A DNA stretch of 34,821 nucleotides from Acidobacteriota bacterium (GCA_030066195.1 JASJCB010000160.1:1-34821), one strand, 5' to 3'. Counted from the stretch's first letter, positions 1 to 9,045 are shown. The notes: generated from the sequence alone by a model not told the origin. Numbers and translations: made by a program.

Positions 1-1
1 C

Positions 2-1099
2 CCCAGCCGCGACGGCTGCGGCTCCTGTCACGACGGCATCAACTGGGAGACCGGCGAAGGCCACGTGGCCGGTCCTGCTACCGACGACAGCCAATGCGTC
101 AACTGCCACCAGCCCGAGGGCGATGCAGAATTCGACGCCTCGGTCATGGGTTCGCACGTCATACCCACCAAATCGACGCAACTGGCCGGCCTGAACGCCG
201 AAATCCTCAGCACATCGGGCACCGCGCCCGGCGAGAACCCCAGCGTGACCTTCCGTCTGACTGATAATGACGGCAGCGTCATTCCGCCGGCCGACCTGGA
301 TCGCCTGCGCTTTTTGATCGCGGGTCCTGCCGAGGAATACGCGACCTATTTCCGTGAAGACGCCCAAACAGCCGCTTTCGACGGTGATACGGCCACCTAC
401 ACCTTCGAAACGCCCATCCCCGAGGATGCAACCGGCACCTGGTCCGTCAGCGCCGACATCTACCGCAACGTCACCGTGAAGGACGCTCAGGATGAAGATA
501 TCTCGGTTCGCGAGGCGGCGTTCAACCCGCTGTTGGACTTTCCAGTTACCGATCTATCGCCGATCGGTCGGCGCGAGGTGGTGAACCAGGACAGCTGCAA
601 CAACTGTCACGACGTCCTGACCCTGCACGGCAGTCAGCGCTTCAATATCGACGAGTGCGTTATGTGCCACACGCCCGAGGGAACCGACGCGGCCGTTCGC
701 CCGCCCGAGGCCGGCGAGCCCGAGTCCATTCATTTCAAATACCTCATTCACCGCCTACACAAGGGCCACTACCTGGAAAACGATTTCACCGTTTACGGGT
801 TCCGGTCCAGTGTCCATAACTACAACAACCTGCTTTACCCGGGTGACCTGAGTAATTGCGAAGCCTGCCACCTGCCGGGAACCTACAGCTTCCCGACGCC
901 GGACGAGGCGCGCGCCACGGTAACACCCAGAGATTGGTATACACCCATGCTGCCGGGAGCATCGGCCTGCTTGTCCTGCCACGATTCGCAACAGGCAGCC
1001 GCTCACGCCTTCGTGAACACGGCTCCCTTCGGTGAGGGGTGTGCGGCCTGCCACGGTCCCGACCGTGCCTTCTCCGTGAAAAAATCCCATGCCCGATAG
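2..1099 (+). CDS. OmcA/MtrC-like decaheme c-type cytochrome, 3' part only
   Basis: This is a surface-exposed multiheme cytochrome that would act as the terminal reductase of an extracellular electron transfer conduit. The reading frame is open from the window edge, so the N-terminus is missing. Seven CxxCH heme-binding motifs are visible (CGSCH, CVNCH, CNNCH, CVMCH, CEACH, CLSCH, CAACH). They line up one-for-one with hemes 4-10 of the complete paralogue at 3917-5947, including the shared YPGDL-NCEACH segment and the C-terminal HAR, so three hemes lie upstream of the window. A non-heme beta-rich domain sits between the second and third visible motifs, as in OmcA/MtrC proteins. The gene stops 25 bp before the MtrA-like gene and is the first visible member of that operon. 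The family call is firm; which metal or partner it reduces cannot be read from sequence. Confidence 0.9.
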   Translation, partial: PSRDGCGSCHDGINWETGEGHVAGPATDDSQCVNCHQPEGDAEFDASVMGSHVIPTKSTQLAGLNAEILSTSGTAPGENPSVTFRLTDNDGSVIPPADLDRLRFLIAGPAEEYATYFREDAQTAAFDGDTATYTFETPIPEDATGTWSVSADIYRNVTVKDAQDEDISVREAAFNPLLDFPVTDLSPIGRREVVNQDSCNNCHDVLTLHGSQRFNIDECVMCHTPEGTDAAVRPPEAGEPESIHFKYLIHRLHKGHYLENDFTVYGFRSSVHNYNNLLYPGDLSNCEACHLPGTYSFPTPDEARATVTPRDWYTPMLPGASACLSCHDSQQAAAHAFVNTAPFGEGCAACHGPDRAFSVKKSHAR

Positions 1100-1124
1100 G
1101 GCCGGGTTCGGAAGCGAGGCCGCC

Positions 1125-1976
1125 ATGAAAACCATTCTTTTTCTATTGATTCCTGCGGTCTCTTGGGCCTACGCCCAGGAGGCCGCGGTCGATTCCGTGG
1201 AGGCAAGCGCGGAGTGCCTGGACTGCCACGAGGAGGTGTACGAGGATGTCCTCAAATACACACCTCACCGGCATTCCAAAAAGGTGGCTTGTGTCGATTG
1301 CCATGTCAATCCGGCGGAACACCTGGAAGACGCCGACGTGGGCAATATCAGCCTGGCCGTGGGTAAGGAAGGCATGGCCGCCTGCCTGAAATGCCACGAG
1401 TCCGACATCCACGAGATTCGGCCCAAGAAGAACCAACACGCCTCGGCAGATGTCTTCTGCGAGGACTGCCACGCCATGCACCGCGACCCCAACCCGCCGG
1501 AACCCCTGCTGGCCTCGGTGCAAAAGAAGCTGTGCACCGACTGCCACACCGATATTGCCAACCTGTTGCGCAAGCCCTTCAACCACAACCTGGGTCACGG
1601 CACCATGCAGTGTTCATCCTGCCACAATCCCCACGGCGGCAAGGGCAACAAACGCTACCTGGATCATCGCGGCGAAGAAGCAACCTGTGTTTCCTGCCAC
1701 ACGGAAAAGAAGGGACCGTTTGTCTTCGAGCACGTCACCGGGGTTACCGGTTCGTGCGGTTCCTGCCACGAGGCGCACGGTTCAAGCAATCCCAAACAAC
1801 TCACCCGGGCGCATGTCTCGCAACTTTGCCTGGAATGCCACAGCACCTCGCCTTCCGGCCTGTTGGGCAGCCAACCCAGCTCATCCCACAACTTGCGTTC
1901 GCCCCGTTTCCGCGAATGCACGACCTGTCATACGGCGATTCACGGCTCATCCCGGTCGCCGCTGTTGCTGAAGTAG
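1125..1976 (+). CDS. MtrA/DmsE-like periplasmic decaheme c-type cytochrome
   Basis: This is the periplasmic decaheme cytochrome expected to insert into the MtrB-like barrel and carry electrons across the outer membrane. The 283-residue product has exactly ten CxxCH motifs (CLDCH, CVDCH, CLKCH, CEDCH, CTDCH, CSSCH, CVSCH, CGSCH, CLECH, CTTCH) spread evenly, as in the DmsE/MtrA family. It is a little shorter than Shewanella MtrA (about 330 residues). The start is placed at ATG 1125 because it opens a Sec signal peptide (MKTILFLLIPAVSWAYA). An in-frame ATG at 1089 would add 12 residues overlapping the upstream gene and would bury the signal. The stop at 1974-1976 lies within the AGGAGG-containing junction of the next gene, so the genes are probably co-transcribed. 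Confidence 0.92.
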   Translation: MKTILFLLIPAVSWAYAQEAAVDSVEASAECLDCHEEVYEDVLKYTPHRHSKKVACVDCHVNPAEHLEDADVGNISLAVGKEGMAACLKCHESDIHEIRPKKNQHASADVFCEDCHAMHRDPNPPEPLLASVQKKLCTDCHTDIANLLRKPFNHNLGHGTMQCSSCHNPHGGKGNKRYLDHRGEEATCVSCHTEKKGPFVFEHVTGVTGSCGSCHEAHGSSNPKQLTRAHVSQLCLECHSTSPSGLLGSQPSSSHNLRSPRFRECTTCHTAIHGSSRSPLLLK

Positions 1977-1986
1977 GAGGACGGAC

Positions 1987-3906
1987 ATGAAAAGAATCGC
2001 CTTGTTCTGCGCCGCGCTCCTGATCGGCGGCCAGGCTTTTACTCAGGATACAAAGATCTGGGCTGAGATAGGGTTTCAAACGGTAGACCTCACGGGTAAT
2101 GAGGATATGTACAATACGCAGCTGCGCGCCGATGACGGCATGTTGCTGCGCAATCTGTCGCTGATCCATATCGGTTCGGAAGAAGAACCCGGCTTCCTGG
2201 ATCGGTTGCAGATCACTGCCCATGGATTCGGCGGCAATCCGCACGGCAACTTCAGCCTGAAGGCGAACGGCGTCGGTTCCTGGCGCTTCCGTTTGGACTA
2301 CCGCCGCTTCGAGCAGTTTTCCGCCTTACCCGGCCTGGCCAATCCTTTCCTGGAAGACGGCATCATTCCCGGGCAGCACACCTACGACCGCACCCGTCAA
2401 ATGCTGGACGCGGAACTGAAGCTGCTGACCGACGGCAAGTGGCGGCCCGTGATCGGCTACCGTTGGAACAATTACGACGGACCCGGCCGCACCACCTACC
2501 GGCTGGGTGTGGACGAATTCCTGCTTGACAGCGACCTGGACGAAACCGATTCCGAGTTTCGGCTGGGTCTGGAGTTCCACGGGGACACGGTTCAAGCCGA
2601 GATCATGCAGGGTTGGCGCAGCTTCGACGGCACCGAAAACAACCGCCTGCTGGACGGCCAGGGCAATAACACCGCGCCCTACCTGGGCGAGGACATCGTG
2701 CTGGACGATTTCAACGCGGTGCGCAACACCGACGCCGACACGCCGACGACCACCGCCGTACTGCGCGCCGGCTTGACCGACAAGGTGGAATTGCTGGCCA
2801 ACTTCATCCACGCCGACGCCGAGTTGGAGGCGGATGACAGCGAGACCTACAGCGGACGCCTGGCCGATTACATCGTGCGTCGTTTCTTCAACGGCGGCAG
2901 TCAGTCCACTCGCGCCCGCACCGAGGCCCCGTCCTGGCGCGGCAACCTGCGCGTGGAGGCGGATCTGAGCGCCGACTTCGAACTGAGCTTCGGTTTCACC
3001 AGGCATCACCGCGAACTGGACGGCAACGCCCTCTTGACCACGCTCTACCTGGACAGCGTCACCTTCGGCGGCGGCAACCCGGGAGATGTGGAACGCCTGA
3101 TCGACGCCGACACCCATATGGAAAAAGAAGGCGACGAGATTTCAGTGCAACTGTCTACCTCCGCCGTACAGAACTTTACCTTCTGGATCCAAGCGGTCCA
3201 GGCGAACGAGGAAACCACGTTGGACCAGGACATCGCCCAGATGTCAACCGACGGCGGCCATGAGGGAACCTACGAACGCGAGAACGAACGCCTGGTTCTG
3301 GGCGCCGCCTGGCGCAAGGACGACACGCGTATCTCGTTGGAGTATTTTAGTGACGATGCCGACCGGGCCGTGGTGCGCACCGATTACCTGGAACGCACCA
3401 CCACGCGCCTGCGTATTCGCTCGCGCCTGATGGAAAAACTGACCGTCAGCGGCAACGCCAGCCGGCGCGATTCCGAAAACGACACCTCCGGCATCATGCT
3501 GGAAACCGACAGCTTTGACATGGGTTTGGATCTGGCCCTGGCCGTTTCCGAGAACCTGAGCATCTACGCGGGCTACGGGGTCTTCGATTTCGAAAGCAAC
3601 CTGTTGTACCGCGATCCCTATTTCCAACCCCAAACCTCCTTCCACAAGGAAGACGGCGATAGTCAGGATTTGGGGTTCTTTTGGACCGTCAAGAAATTCG
3701 AACTGAATGCCGGTTACACGGCTTATGACAACGAGGGCGCCGTGGATTACGAACTGAACCGGTGGCATGCCCGTGCCTCTATTGCCATCACCGACAATCT
3801 TCGCGGCGCCGTGGAAGCTGCCTTCCGCGAGTACCTGGAAACCAACCTTCCCGAGGCCGATTACGAGGCCGACCGCTACAGCTTCTCCTTGAGCTGGAAA
3901 CCCTAG
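1987..3906 (+). CDS. MtrB/PioB-like outer-membrane beta-barrel protein
   Basis: This is the outer-membrane porin that would sheath the MtrA-like cytochrome and dock the MtrC-like cytochrome outside. The 639-residue product has a Sec signal (about residues 1-20, ending near GQAFTQ). It then shows long alternating polar/aromatic strands typical of a large barrel, such as GSWRFRLDYRRFEQFSAL, and ends in YSFSLSWKP. Its length is close to Shewanella MtrB (about 700). AGGAGG at 1975-1980 lies 6 nt before ATG 1987 and overlaps the upstream stop region. The mature protein has no cysteine, so it lacks the N-terminal CXXC found in metal-reducing Shewanella MtrB. Family identification rests on fold pattern and position between the MtrA- and MtrC-like genes. 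Confidence 0.85.
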   Translation: MKRIALFCAALLIGGQAFTQDTKIWAEIGFQTVDLTGNEDMYNTQLRADDGMLLRNLSLIHIGSEEEPGFLDRLQITAHGFGGNPHGNFSLKANGVGSWRFRLDYRRFEQFSALPGLANPFLEDGIIPGQHTYDRTRQMLDAELKLLTDGKWRPVIGYRWNNYDGPGRTTYRLGVDEFLLDSDLDETDSEFRLGLEFHGDTVQAEIMQGWRSFDGTENNRLLDGQGNNTAPYLGEDIVLDDFNAVRNTDADTPTTTAVLRAGLTDKVELLANFIHADAELEADDSETYSGRLADYIVRRFFNGGSQSTRARTEAPSWRGNLRVEADLSADFELSFGFTRHHRELDGNALLTTLYLDSVTFGGGNPGDVERLIDADTHMEKEGDEISVQLSTSAVQNFTFWIQAVQANEETTLDQDIAQMSTDGGHEGTYERENERLVLGAAWRKDDTRISLEYFSDDADRAVVRTDYLERTTTRLRIRSRLMEKLTVSGNASRRDSENDTSGIMLETDSFDMGLDLALAVSENLSIYAGYGVFDFESNLLYRDPYFQPQTSFHKEDGDSQDLGFFWTVKKFELNAGYTAYDNEGAVDYELNRWHARASIAITDNLRGAVEAAFREYLETNLPEADYEADRYSFSLSWKP

Positions 3907-3916
3907 GAGGATGAAT

Positions 3917-5947
3917 ATGAATACCATCAAAAATATAAAATGGTCCGGTTTATTGCTGGTTCTGTTTGGACTTCTGCTGGCCGGGAGTTCGGGATTCCTT
4001 GACCGTGACAAACCCGACCGCCTGGGGAAGCGCAGTTACATCCCCACCAAAAAGCTGGAGCTGATCTATCCCGGCCTGCAAGCCGCGATTACGGGTCACG
4101 AATTGTCCGGTACGCAACTGACGGTAACCTTTACGGTCACCGACGAGGCCGGGCGCCCTCTCGACAGGGCGGGTAACTACACCCCGGGTTCCATCAGCGC
4201 GAGCTTTGTGTTGGGGACCATCCCGCGTGACGGCACCCAGTACGTTTCCTATACCAACCGGGTGCAGACCAGTCCCATCACCGGTGATTCCGCCGTACAA
4301 GCGTCCTCCGACAGCGGCGGCACGATTACCGAGATCGAGCAGGGCACCTATACCTATACCTTTGCGGCTCAATTCCCCGAGGATTACGATCCCACCGCCA
4401 CGCACACGGTGGGCGGCTATTTCAGCCGGGACCTGCGCGAGTTCGACCTCAACCTGGAAGTGGATAACGTGATTTATCACTTCGTGCCCGACGGCAGCGA
4501 GGTGATGCAGGTGCGCGATGTGGTCCGCACGGAAACCTGTAATAACTGCCACGACCCCCTGGCCTTTCACGGCGGGCGGCGCACGGATATGGAACTGTGC
4601 GTGATGTGCCACACCACCGGCGTTATCGATCCTGACACCGGCAACAGCGTGGACATGCCCGAGATGATCCACAAGATCCACATGGGCGTGAACCTGCCCT
4701 CGGTGCAGGCCGGAACGCCCTACCAGATCATCGGCTTCCGCCAGAGCGTACACGACTACTCTGAGGTCATCTTCCCGCAAGCCGTGAGCAACTGCGAGAG
4801 TTGTCACACGGACGCCGCGGGCGCGGTGGACCACGAACGCTGGCTGACGGCGCCCGACCGCGATTCCTGCGGCAGTTGCCACGACAATGTCAACTGGGCC
4901 ACCGGCGAGGGTCACGTCAACCTGCCGCAGATCTCGGACAACCTGTGCGCCAATTGCCACTTCCCGCAAGGCGAACTCGAGTACGACGCATCTATCAGGG
5001 GCGCCCACCAAGATCCGCTGAATTCGAGCCAGTTCGCCGGCATCAACATGACCATCACCGGCGTTACCGACAGCGGTCCGGGTCAGAACCCCACGGTGTC
5101 TTTCACCATGACCGACGACGCGGGTAACATGGTCGATCTGAGCACGCTGAACCGCTTCAACATCACCATCGCGGGTCCCAACGACGACTACAGCGTATTG
5201 ATGAGCGAAAGCGCTCTGGGCGCGGCGGCTGACGGCGACGGTTACAGCTACACCTTCGAAAACACCATCCCGGATGACGCGTCCGGCAGTTACACGGCAG
5301 GCGCCGAGATCTTCCGTAACTTCGAACTGAACACGGGTACGGTCAACGCCTTCACCGTTCGCGAAAGCGCTAATGTTCCGGTCTTCCCTTTCGCGGTCAC
5401 CGATATCGATCCCTCGGTGCGCCGTATGATCGTGATGCAGGAAAAATGCGAGAGCTGCCACGGCGACTTGCGCGCCCACGGCACCTTCCGCCAGAACGTG
5501 GACTACTGCGTAACCTGTCACAATCCGGCGTCCAACGATGCGCCCTTCCGTTCGGAAGACATGTTCCCGGCGGAATCGGTGGACTTCAAGTTCATGATCC
5601 ACCGTCTCCACATGGGTGAGTACCTGCAGAACGGCTACACGGTCGTGGGTTTCATGGGCAGTATCCACGACTACAGCCATGTGGTCTACCCGGGTGATCT
5701 GCGCAATTGCGAAGCGTGCCATGTCGACGACAGCTACCTGTTGCCGTCGGCCGGTGTGCTGGATACGCCCACGCCCTACGATTTCTTCTCGCCGTTACCG
5801 CCGCAGTCGGCTGCCTGCCTATCTTGCCACGACAGCCTGGAAGCAGCGGCGCACGCCTATACCAACATCTCGCCCTTCGGCGAAAGCTGCGCAAGCTGCC
5901 ACGGCCAGGGCATGGAATTCGACGTGGGCAAGATCCACGCTCGCTAA
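3917..5947 (+). CDS. OmcA/MtrC-like decaheme c-type cytochrome, complete
   Basis: This is an extracellular decaheme cytochrome, the second OmcA/MtrC-type protein of the operon. Ten CxxCH motifs are present (CNNCH, CVMCH, CESCH, CGSCH, CANCH, CESCH, CVTCH, CEACH, CLSCH, CASCH), with beta-rich domains before heme 1 and between hemes 5 and 6. AGGAGG at 3905-3910 directly abuts an ATG at 3911 but lies 6 nt from the in-frame ATG at 3917, so 3917 is preferred (676 residues). The hydrophobic N-terminal signal ends LLLAGSSG and has no lipobox cysteine, unlike Shewanella MtrC/OmcA lipoproteins. Surface anchoring must therefore be by complex formation or another route. A bidirectional terminator follows within 80 bp, ending the operon. 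Confidence 0.92.
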   Translation: MNTIKNIKWSGLLLVLFGLLLAGSSGFLDRDKPDRLGKRSYIPTKKLELIYPGLQAAITGHELSGTQLTVTFTVTDEAGRPLDRAGNYTPGSISASFVLGTIPRDGTQYVSYTNRVQTSPITGDSAVQASSDSGGTITEIEQGTYTYTFAAQFPEDYDPTATHTVGGYFSRDLREFDLNLEVDNVIYHFVPDGSEVMQVRDVVRTETCNNCHDPLAFHGGRRTDMELCVMCHTTGVIDPDTGNSVDMPEMIHKIHMGVNLPSVQAGTPYQIIGFRQSVHDYSEVIFPQAVSNCESCHTDAAGAVDHERWLTAPDRDSCGSCHDNVNWATGEGHVNLPQISDNLCANCHFPQGELEYDASIRGAHQDPLNSSQFAGINMTITGVTDSGPGQNPTVSFTMTDDAGNMVDLSTLNRFNITIAGPNDDYSVLMSESALGAAADGDGYSYTFENTIPDDASGSYTAGAEIFRNFELNTGTVNAFTVRESANVPVFPFAVTDIDPSVRRMIVMQEKCESCHGDLRAHGTFRQNVDYCVTCHNPASNDAPFRSEDMFPAESVDFKFMIHRLHMGEYLQNGYTVVGFMGSIHDYSHVVYPGDLRNCEACHVDDSYLLPSAGVLDTPTPYDFFSPLPPQSAACLSCHDSLEAAAHAYTNISPFGESCASCHGQGMEFDVGKIHAR

Positions 5948-6024
5948 AACCATATACACGGGGTGCCCCCCGGGGACGACGCCGGCAACCGCCGGTGCTT
6001 GACCCCGGGTCCCACCCACCCGAA

Positions 6025-6075
6025 AAAACGACCGAAGCCTGCCGATCCTTGGGAACGGAAGGCTTCGGTCGTTTT
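6025..6075. terminator. Bidirectional intrinsic terminator between convergent operons
   Basis: A perfect 16-bp inverted repeat (AAAACGACCGAAGCCT at 6025-6040; complement at 6060-6075) surrounds a 19-nt loop. The stem is GC-rich inside and A/T-rich at both outer ends, so a U-tract forms in either direction. It lies 78 bp after the Mtr operon on the plus strand and 20 bp after the permease gene on the minus strand. Confidence 0.88.
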
Positions 6076-6094
6076 AATATGGGCTCGAGGCCGT

Positions 6095-7507
6095 TCATTG
6101 TACCGGGTCGATTGGAGGGAGGTCCAGGTCCATACGCATCCAGGCGCGCATACCCGCTCGAATGATAAGGATAATGATCAGGATGGCGGCGAGGATGATT
6201 TGGTACAGCGGCATCAGCGATTGCTCCGATTTGACCAGGTAAACGTAGAAAACCATGAAGACGATGTAAACCACGGTGATGCCGAACAAACCGAAGATCC
6301 ATTCAATACCGCCGCGCTTTTTCAGGCGGCCCATCAAACTCACCGCGATTGCCGTGAACAGGCCCAGGAAGACGCCGCCGAAAAGAAGGGACGTGAAAAA
6401 AGATTGCAATGTGAACAGCGGCAGAAAGAGATGAATAACCAGCAGCCACAGGTTGGTCCACAGGAAAAGACGAACCATGACCCGCAGATAGGCCAGGTGG
6501 ACGGCTTTGACCCATTGGGCTCTGTTTGCCGTCGCCGCGTGCAGCCAGGAAATTTGCAAACTCGGGCGGTTCTGCAGCAGGTCCATACTCGCGGAGATAC
6601 CGCAGGTCAGGTAGGCAATGTGGGCATAGACATCCATCTGACCGACCTCTTGAAGCTTTTGCGCCACGCCCATGACGTAGTGCATGCCGATCACCATCAG
6701 GTTGATCAAGACAAAGATGATCGGCAACGTACCCGCGCGGAAGGCCGGCGAAGCCAGGCCCAACTCCAACCGGTCGGCCATCTCCCAGGTGGTGCGGGCA
6801 TGCGAATTCCGAAAGCGGTCCAAGGTGGGCTGCAGCATCATGCGCGCAAACGGGGTTATTTGGCCCCAACGCCAACCGCCGGGCATTTTGGCCATGGTTT
6901 CGCCGGCGATAACGATTGCCTTTTCGCCTTCCCGCTCGTGGCGCATCTTGCGAACGAACAACCAACAGCCCAAGACCGCGATCAGGTTGAGCCCGCAGGC
7001 AACCCATAAATCGAGTACCCGGGAAAACGGCGCCAGCCAGGACTCGATAGAGTACACGGCCAAAATGCTTGACATGATGGGGACAATGGTCAAGGCGAAG
7101 CCGAAGCGGTAGGAACACCATAGCGTAAATACCAACGGCGGGAAGAGGATAAAACCCAAGCCCCCGTGATCCAGGCCGCTCAGAGTGATCAGCACGGGCG
7201 GGACCAATACGAAGGGCAAGGCAATGCTGAGCATGGCAAGCAAGTGTTTCTTGCGGAAATCCGGGATCATTGAGGCCATGGTGCCCTCGGTCAGGCAACG
7301 CAGGTGAAAGCCCATGGCAAAACCCAGGAACAGGTTTCCGTTGAGCACCATCAAAGCGACAATCATGCCCTGGCGTTTCAAATTCGCGATCGCATCCAAA
7401 TAGCCGAAGGCAACCGCAAAGGCATAAAAGAGCAACGCGGCCACATTGAAGATCCGCACACACCAGATTTGTCGCAGATAGCCTTTGTAGATTTGCCGGT
7501 AACTCAT
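6095..7507 (-). CDS. Polytopic membrane protein, probable ABC transporter permease
   Basis: This 470-residue protein has roughly 11-12 hydrophobic spans, with clusters at about residues 18-185 and 258-460. An intervening cytoplasmic stretch of about 70 residues is rich in charge. No enzymatic motif is visible. It starts 10 bp after the stop of an ABC ATPase gene on the same strand, with GAGG 7 nt before its ATG, and is the last gene of a GntR-ATPase-permease operon. The permease role is inferred mainly from this context, which matches YtrA-type operons. The substrate is unknown. Its 3' end faces the bidirectional terminator at 6025-6075. Confidence 0.72.
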   Translation of the reverse strand: MSYRQIYKGYLRQIWCVRIFNVAALLFYAFAVAFGYLDAIANLKRQGMIVALMVLNGNLFLGFAMGFHLRCLTEGTMASMIPDFRKKHLLAMLSIALPFVLVPPVLITLSGLDHGGLGFILFPPLVFTLWCSYRFGFALTIVPIMSSILAVYSIESWLAPFSRVLDLWVACGLNLIAVLGCWLFVRKMRHEREGEKAIVIAGETMAKMPGGWRWGQITPFARMMLQPTLDRFRNSHARTTWEMADRLELGLASPAFRAGTLPIIFVLINLMVIGMHYVMGVAQKLQEVGQMDVYAHIAYLTCGISASMDLLQNRPSLQISWLHAATANRAQWVKAVHLAYLRVMVRLFLWTNLWLLVIHLFLPLFTLQSFFTSLLFGGVFLGLFTAIAVSLMGRLKKRGGIEWIFGLFGITVVYIVFMVFYVYLVKSEQSLMPLYQIILAAILIIILIIRAGMRAWMRMDLDLPPIDPVQ

Positions 7508-7517
7508 GCGGGAAACC

Positions 7518-8405
7518 TCAGCGGTTCAGTTCCAGGAAGATATCTTCCAGGTTCATGGATTCAATTCTCAGCCTGGCGTTCAGGGATGTTGCGAAAGCTT
7601 GCAGCGCGGCGTCGTCGGGGCCGTCCACGGTCAGCATGGCGCGGTTATCTTGAACTTCCTGATGAAGGACGCCGGACAGGAGGAGGGGTTGCGGTAAATC
7701 ATTGTCGGCGGTCAGGTAGACCCGCCGGACGCGCTCCTTCAGCATATCCAGGTCGCCGCGATAGTGAATGCGGCCGTCTTTCATCAGCGCCACCTCGGCG
7801 GCGACGCGTTCGATATCGGACGTGATGTGGGTGGAAAAGAGCACCGTTTTCCCTTCCCCCGTATTCAGTTCCAGCAACTGTTTCAGGAAGCGGCGGCGCG
7901 CGGCCGGGTCCAAACCCGCCACGGGTTCGTCGAACACCAACAGGCTCGGATCGTGACCCATGGCCAGGATGATGGCTAAACGCTGCCGTTCGCCTTCCGA
8001 TAATTGACCCAGACGGTCTTTGGGGTCCAGGTCCCATTCATCCAAAAGGGCGGCTACCTTGTCCGGCCGCCAGGATTGGTAGAAGGAACCCGTGTAGTCA
8101 ACCATATCGCGAACGCGCATCCAGGAAAAACCGCTGAGCACCTGCGGCACGTAGCCGATGCGGTGTTTGGTTTTACCGTCCAGGTCCCAGGCATTGACGC
8201 CGAAGATCTCGGCCTTGCCGTCGTCAGGCGCCAGCAGGCCCAGGGCGCACTTGATCATGGTGGACTTGCCGGCGCCGTTGCGACCCAGCAGGCCCAGCAC
8301 GCTGCCTTCTTCCAGTTGGAGGTCCAACCCGTCCAGCACGATTTTATCGCCGAAGCGTTTGGTAATGCTTCGCAGGCTGAGCGGCATGTCGGTGTTCAAG
8401 GTCAT
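7518..8405 (-). CDS. ABC transporter ATP-binding protein
   Basis: This is the cytoplasmic ATPase subunit of the ABC transporter encoded with the downstream membrane protein. The 295-residue product has Walker A GRNGAGKST (about 41-49), a variant signature LSEGE (135-139), Walker B VFDEP (157-161) and the H-loop histidine in STHIT (193), followed by a C-terminal domain of about 90 residues. The start is ATG 8405. It overlaps the stop of the GntR gene as ATGA, with GGGAGGA four nt upstream. A GTG at 8417 is in frame but is itself part of that ribosome-binding site. Coupled translation with the regulator is likely. The C-terminal region resembles export or drug/lantibiotic-type ATPases, but the substrate cannot be assigned. 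Confidence 0.92.
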   Translation of the reverse strand: MTLNTDMPLSLRSITKRFGDKIVLDGLDLQLEEGSVLGLLGRNGAGKSTMIKCALGLLAPDDGKAEIFGVNAWDLDGKTKHRIGYVPQVLSGFSWMRVRDMVDYTGSFYQSWRPDKVAALLDEWDLDPKDRLGQLSEGERQRLAIILAMGHDPSLLVFDEPVAGLDPAARRRFLKQLLELNTGEGKTVLFSTHITSDIERVAAEVALMKDGRIHYRGDLDMLKERVRRVYLTADNDLPQPLLLSGVLHQEVQDNRAMLTVDGPDDAALQAFATSLNARLRIESMNLEDIFLELNR

Positions 8406-8785
8406 GAATCCTCCCACATATGCTGTAGGGTGTCGATTACGGTTTGATAGGGCATTTCCAACTGTTTGGCCTGGGTGATGAACTGTTTCACGGCGGGTTC
8501 GAAGTGCTCCATGCGTTCCTCCAGGGTGCGTGACTTGCGCGGCCTGGGCGCTACCTGCATCCCGCGTCCACGGCGACGCAACAGTATTCCTTCGGCCTCC
8601 AGAAGGCTGTAGGCCTTGGAGATGGTCATGGGATTGACTTCCAGTTGCAGGGCCAGGTTGCGTACGGAAGGAAGCTCCTCACCGGGCGTCAAATGACCGC
8701 CGACAACCATCCGGCGAACCTGGTCAATGATCTGGCGGTAAATGGGCACCCCGGACGTCGGGATGATCTGAAAGAGATGGCTCAT
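8402..8785 (-). CDS. GntR-family transcriptional regulator, YtrA subfamily
   Basis: This short (127-residue) DNA-binding regulator has an N-terminal winged helix-turn-helix at about residues 14-78 (PIYRQIIDQV, LPSVRNLALQL, NPMTISKAYSLLEAEG). A C-terminal part of about 45 residues is too small to bind a metabolite, which is characteristic of the YtrA subfamily. Such regulators usually repress an adjacent ABC transporter operon, and the next two genes are an ABC ATPase and a membrane protein. ATG 8785 has GGGGGG 4 nt upstream. A perfect inverted repeat overlapping the predicted -10 box (8824-8841) is the probable autoregulatory operator. A near copy sits upstream of the gene at 13019-13633. Confidence 0.9.
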   Translation of the reverse strand: MSHLFQIIPTSGVPIYRQIIDQVRRMVVGGHLTPGEELPSVRNLALQLEVNPMTISKAYSLLEAEGILLRRRGRGMQVAPRPRKSRTLEERMEHFEPAVKQFITQAKQLEMPYQTVIDTLQHMWEDS

Positions 8786-8823
8786 GCGCCCCCCGAAGAG
8801 ATGTTACGGCCAGACCCCAAGCC

Positions 8824-8860
8824 GTATTACTAATTTAATACAGCATACGTTGTTTGTCCA
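8824..8860 (-). promoter_or_regulatory. Promoter with overlapping 18-bp palindromic operator for the GntR-ABC operon
   Basis: Read on the minus strand, TGGACA (8860-8855), a 17-nt spacer and TAAATT (8837-8832) form a plausible sigma-70 promoter about 45 bp before the GntR start. The -10 box lies inside GTATTACTAATTTAATAC (8824-8841), whose outer six bases form perfect inverted arms around six central bases. The shape is GTAT-N10-ATAC. It is 15/18 identical to the element at 13757-13774, and that promoter has the same geometry. Binding by the adjacent GntR protein is inferred. Confidence 0.6.
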
Positions 8861-9015
8861 GGGAAAATTGTCAGAGACTCTTCCCCGCCATGTCTTCGGC
8901 GCTTTAGCCACTTTCATGTTTCAGCCTTGAGTTGACCTTAAGAGTCTACGGAACCGTTTTCAATACAGCCTTCTCTATCACCCTATCAATGGTTTGACCT
9001 GTCCGGGAATAGCTG

Positions 9016-9045
9016 TTGACTATTTCACACGGGTTAGTTTATACT
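9016..9045 (+). promoter_or_regulatory. Sigma-70-like promoter for the two exported-protein genes
   Basis: TTGACT (9016-9021), an 18-nt spacer and TATACT (9040-9045) lie 35 bp upstream of the ATG at 9081. They stand in the AT-rich gap between the divergent GntR operon and the small exported-protein genes. Confidence 0.55.

Noticed and set aside
3950..5722. A 590-codon open frame on the minus strand opposite the OmcA/MtrC gene
   Set aside because: It is the mirror of a GC-rich cytochrome gene, with low-complexity Val/Gly/Ala/His composition, no ribosome-binding site and no recognisable domain.
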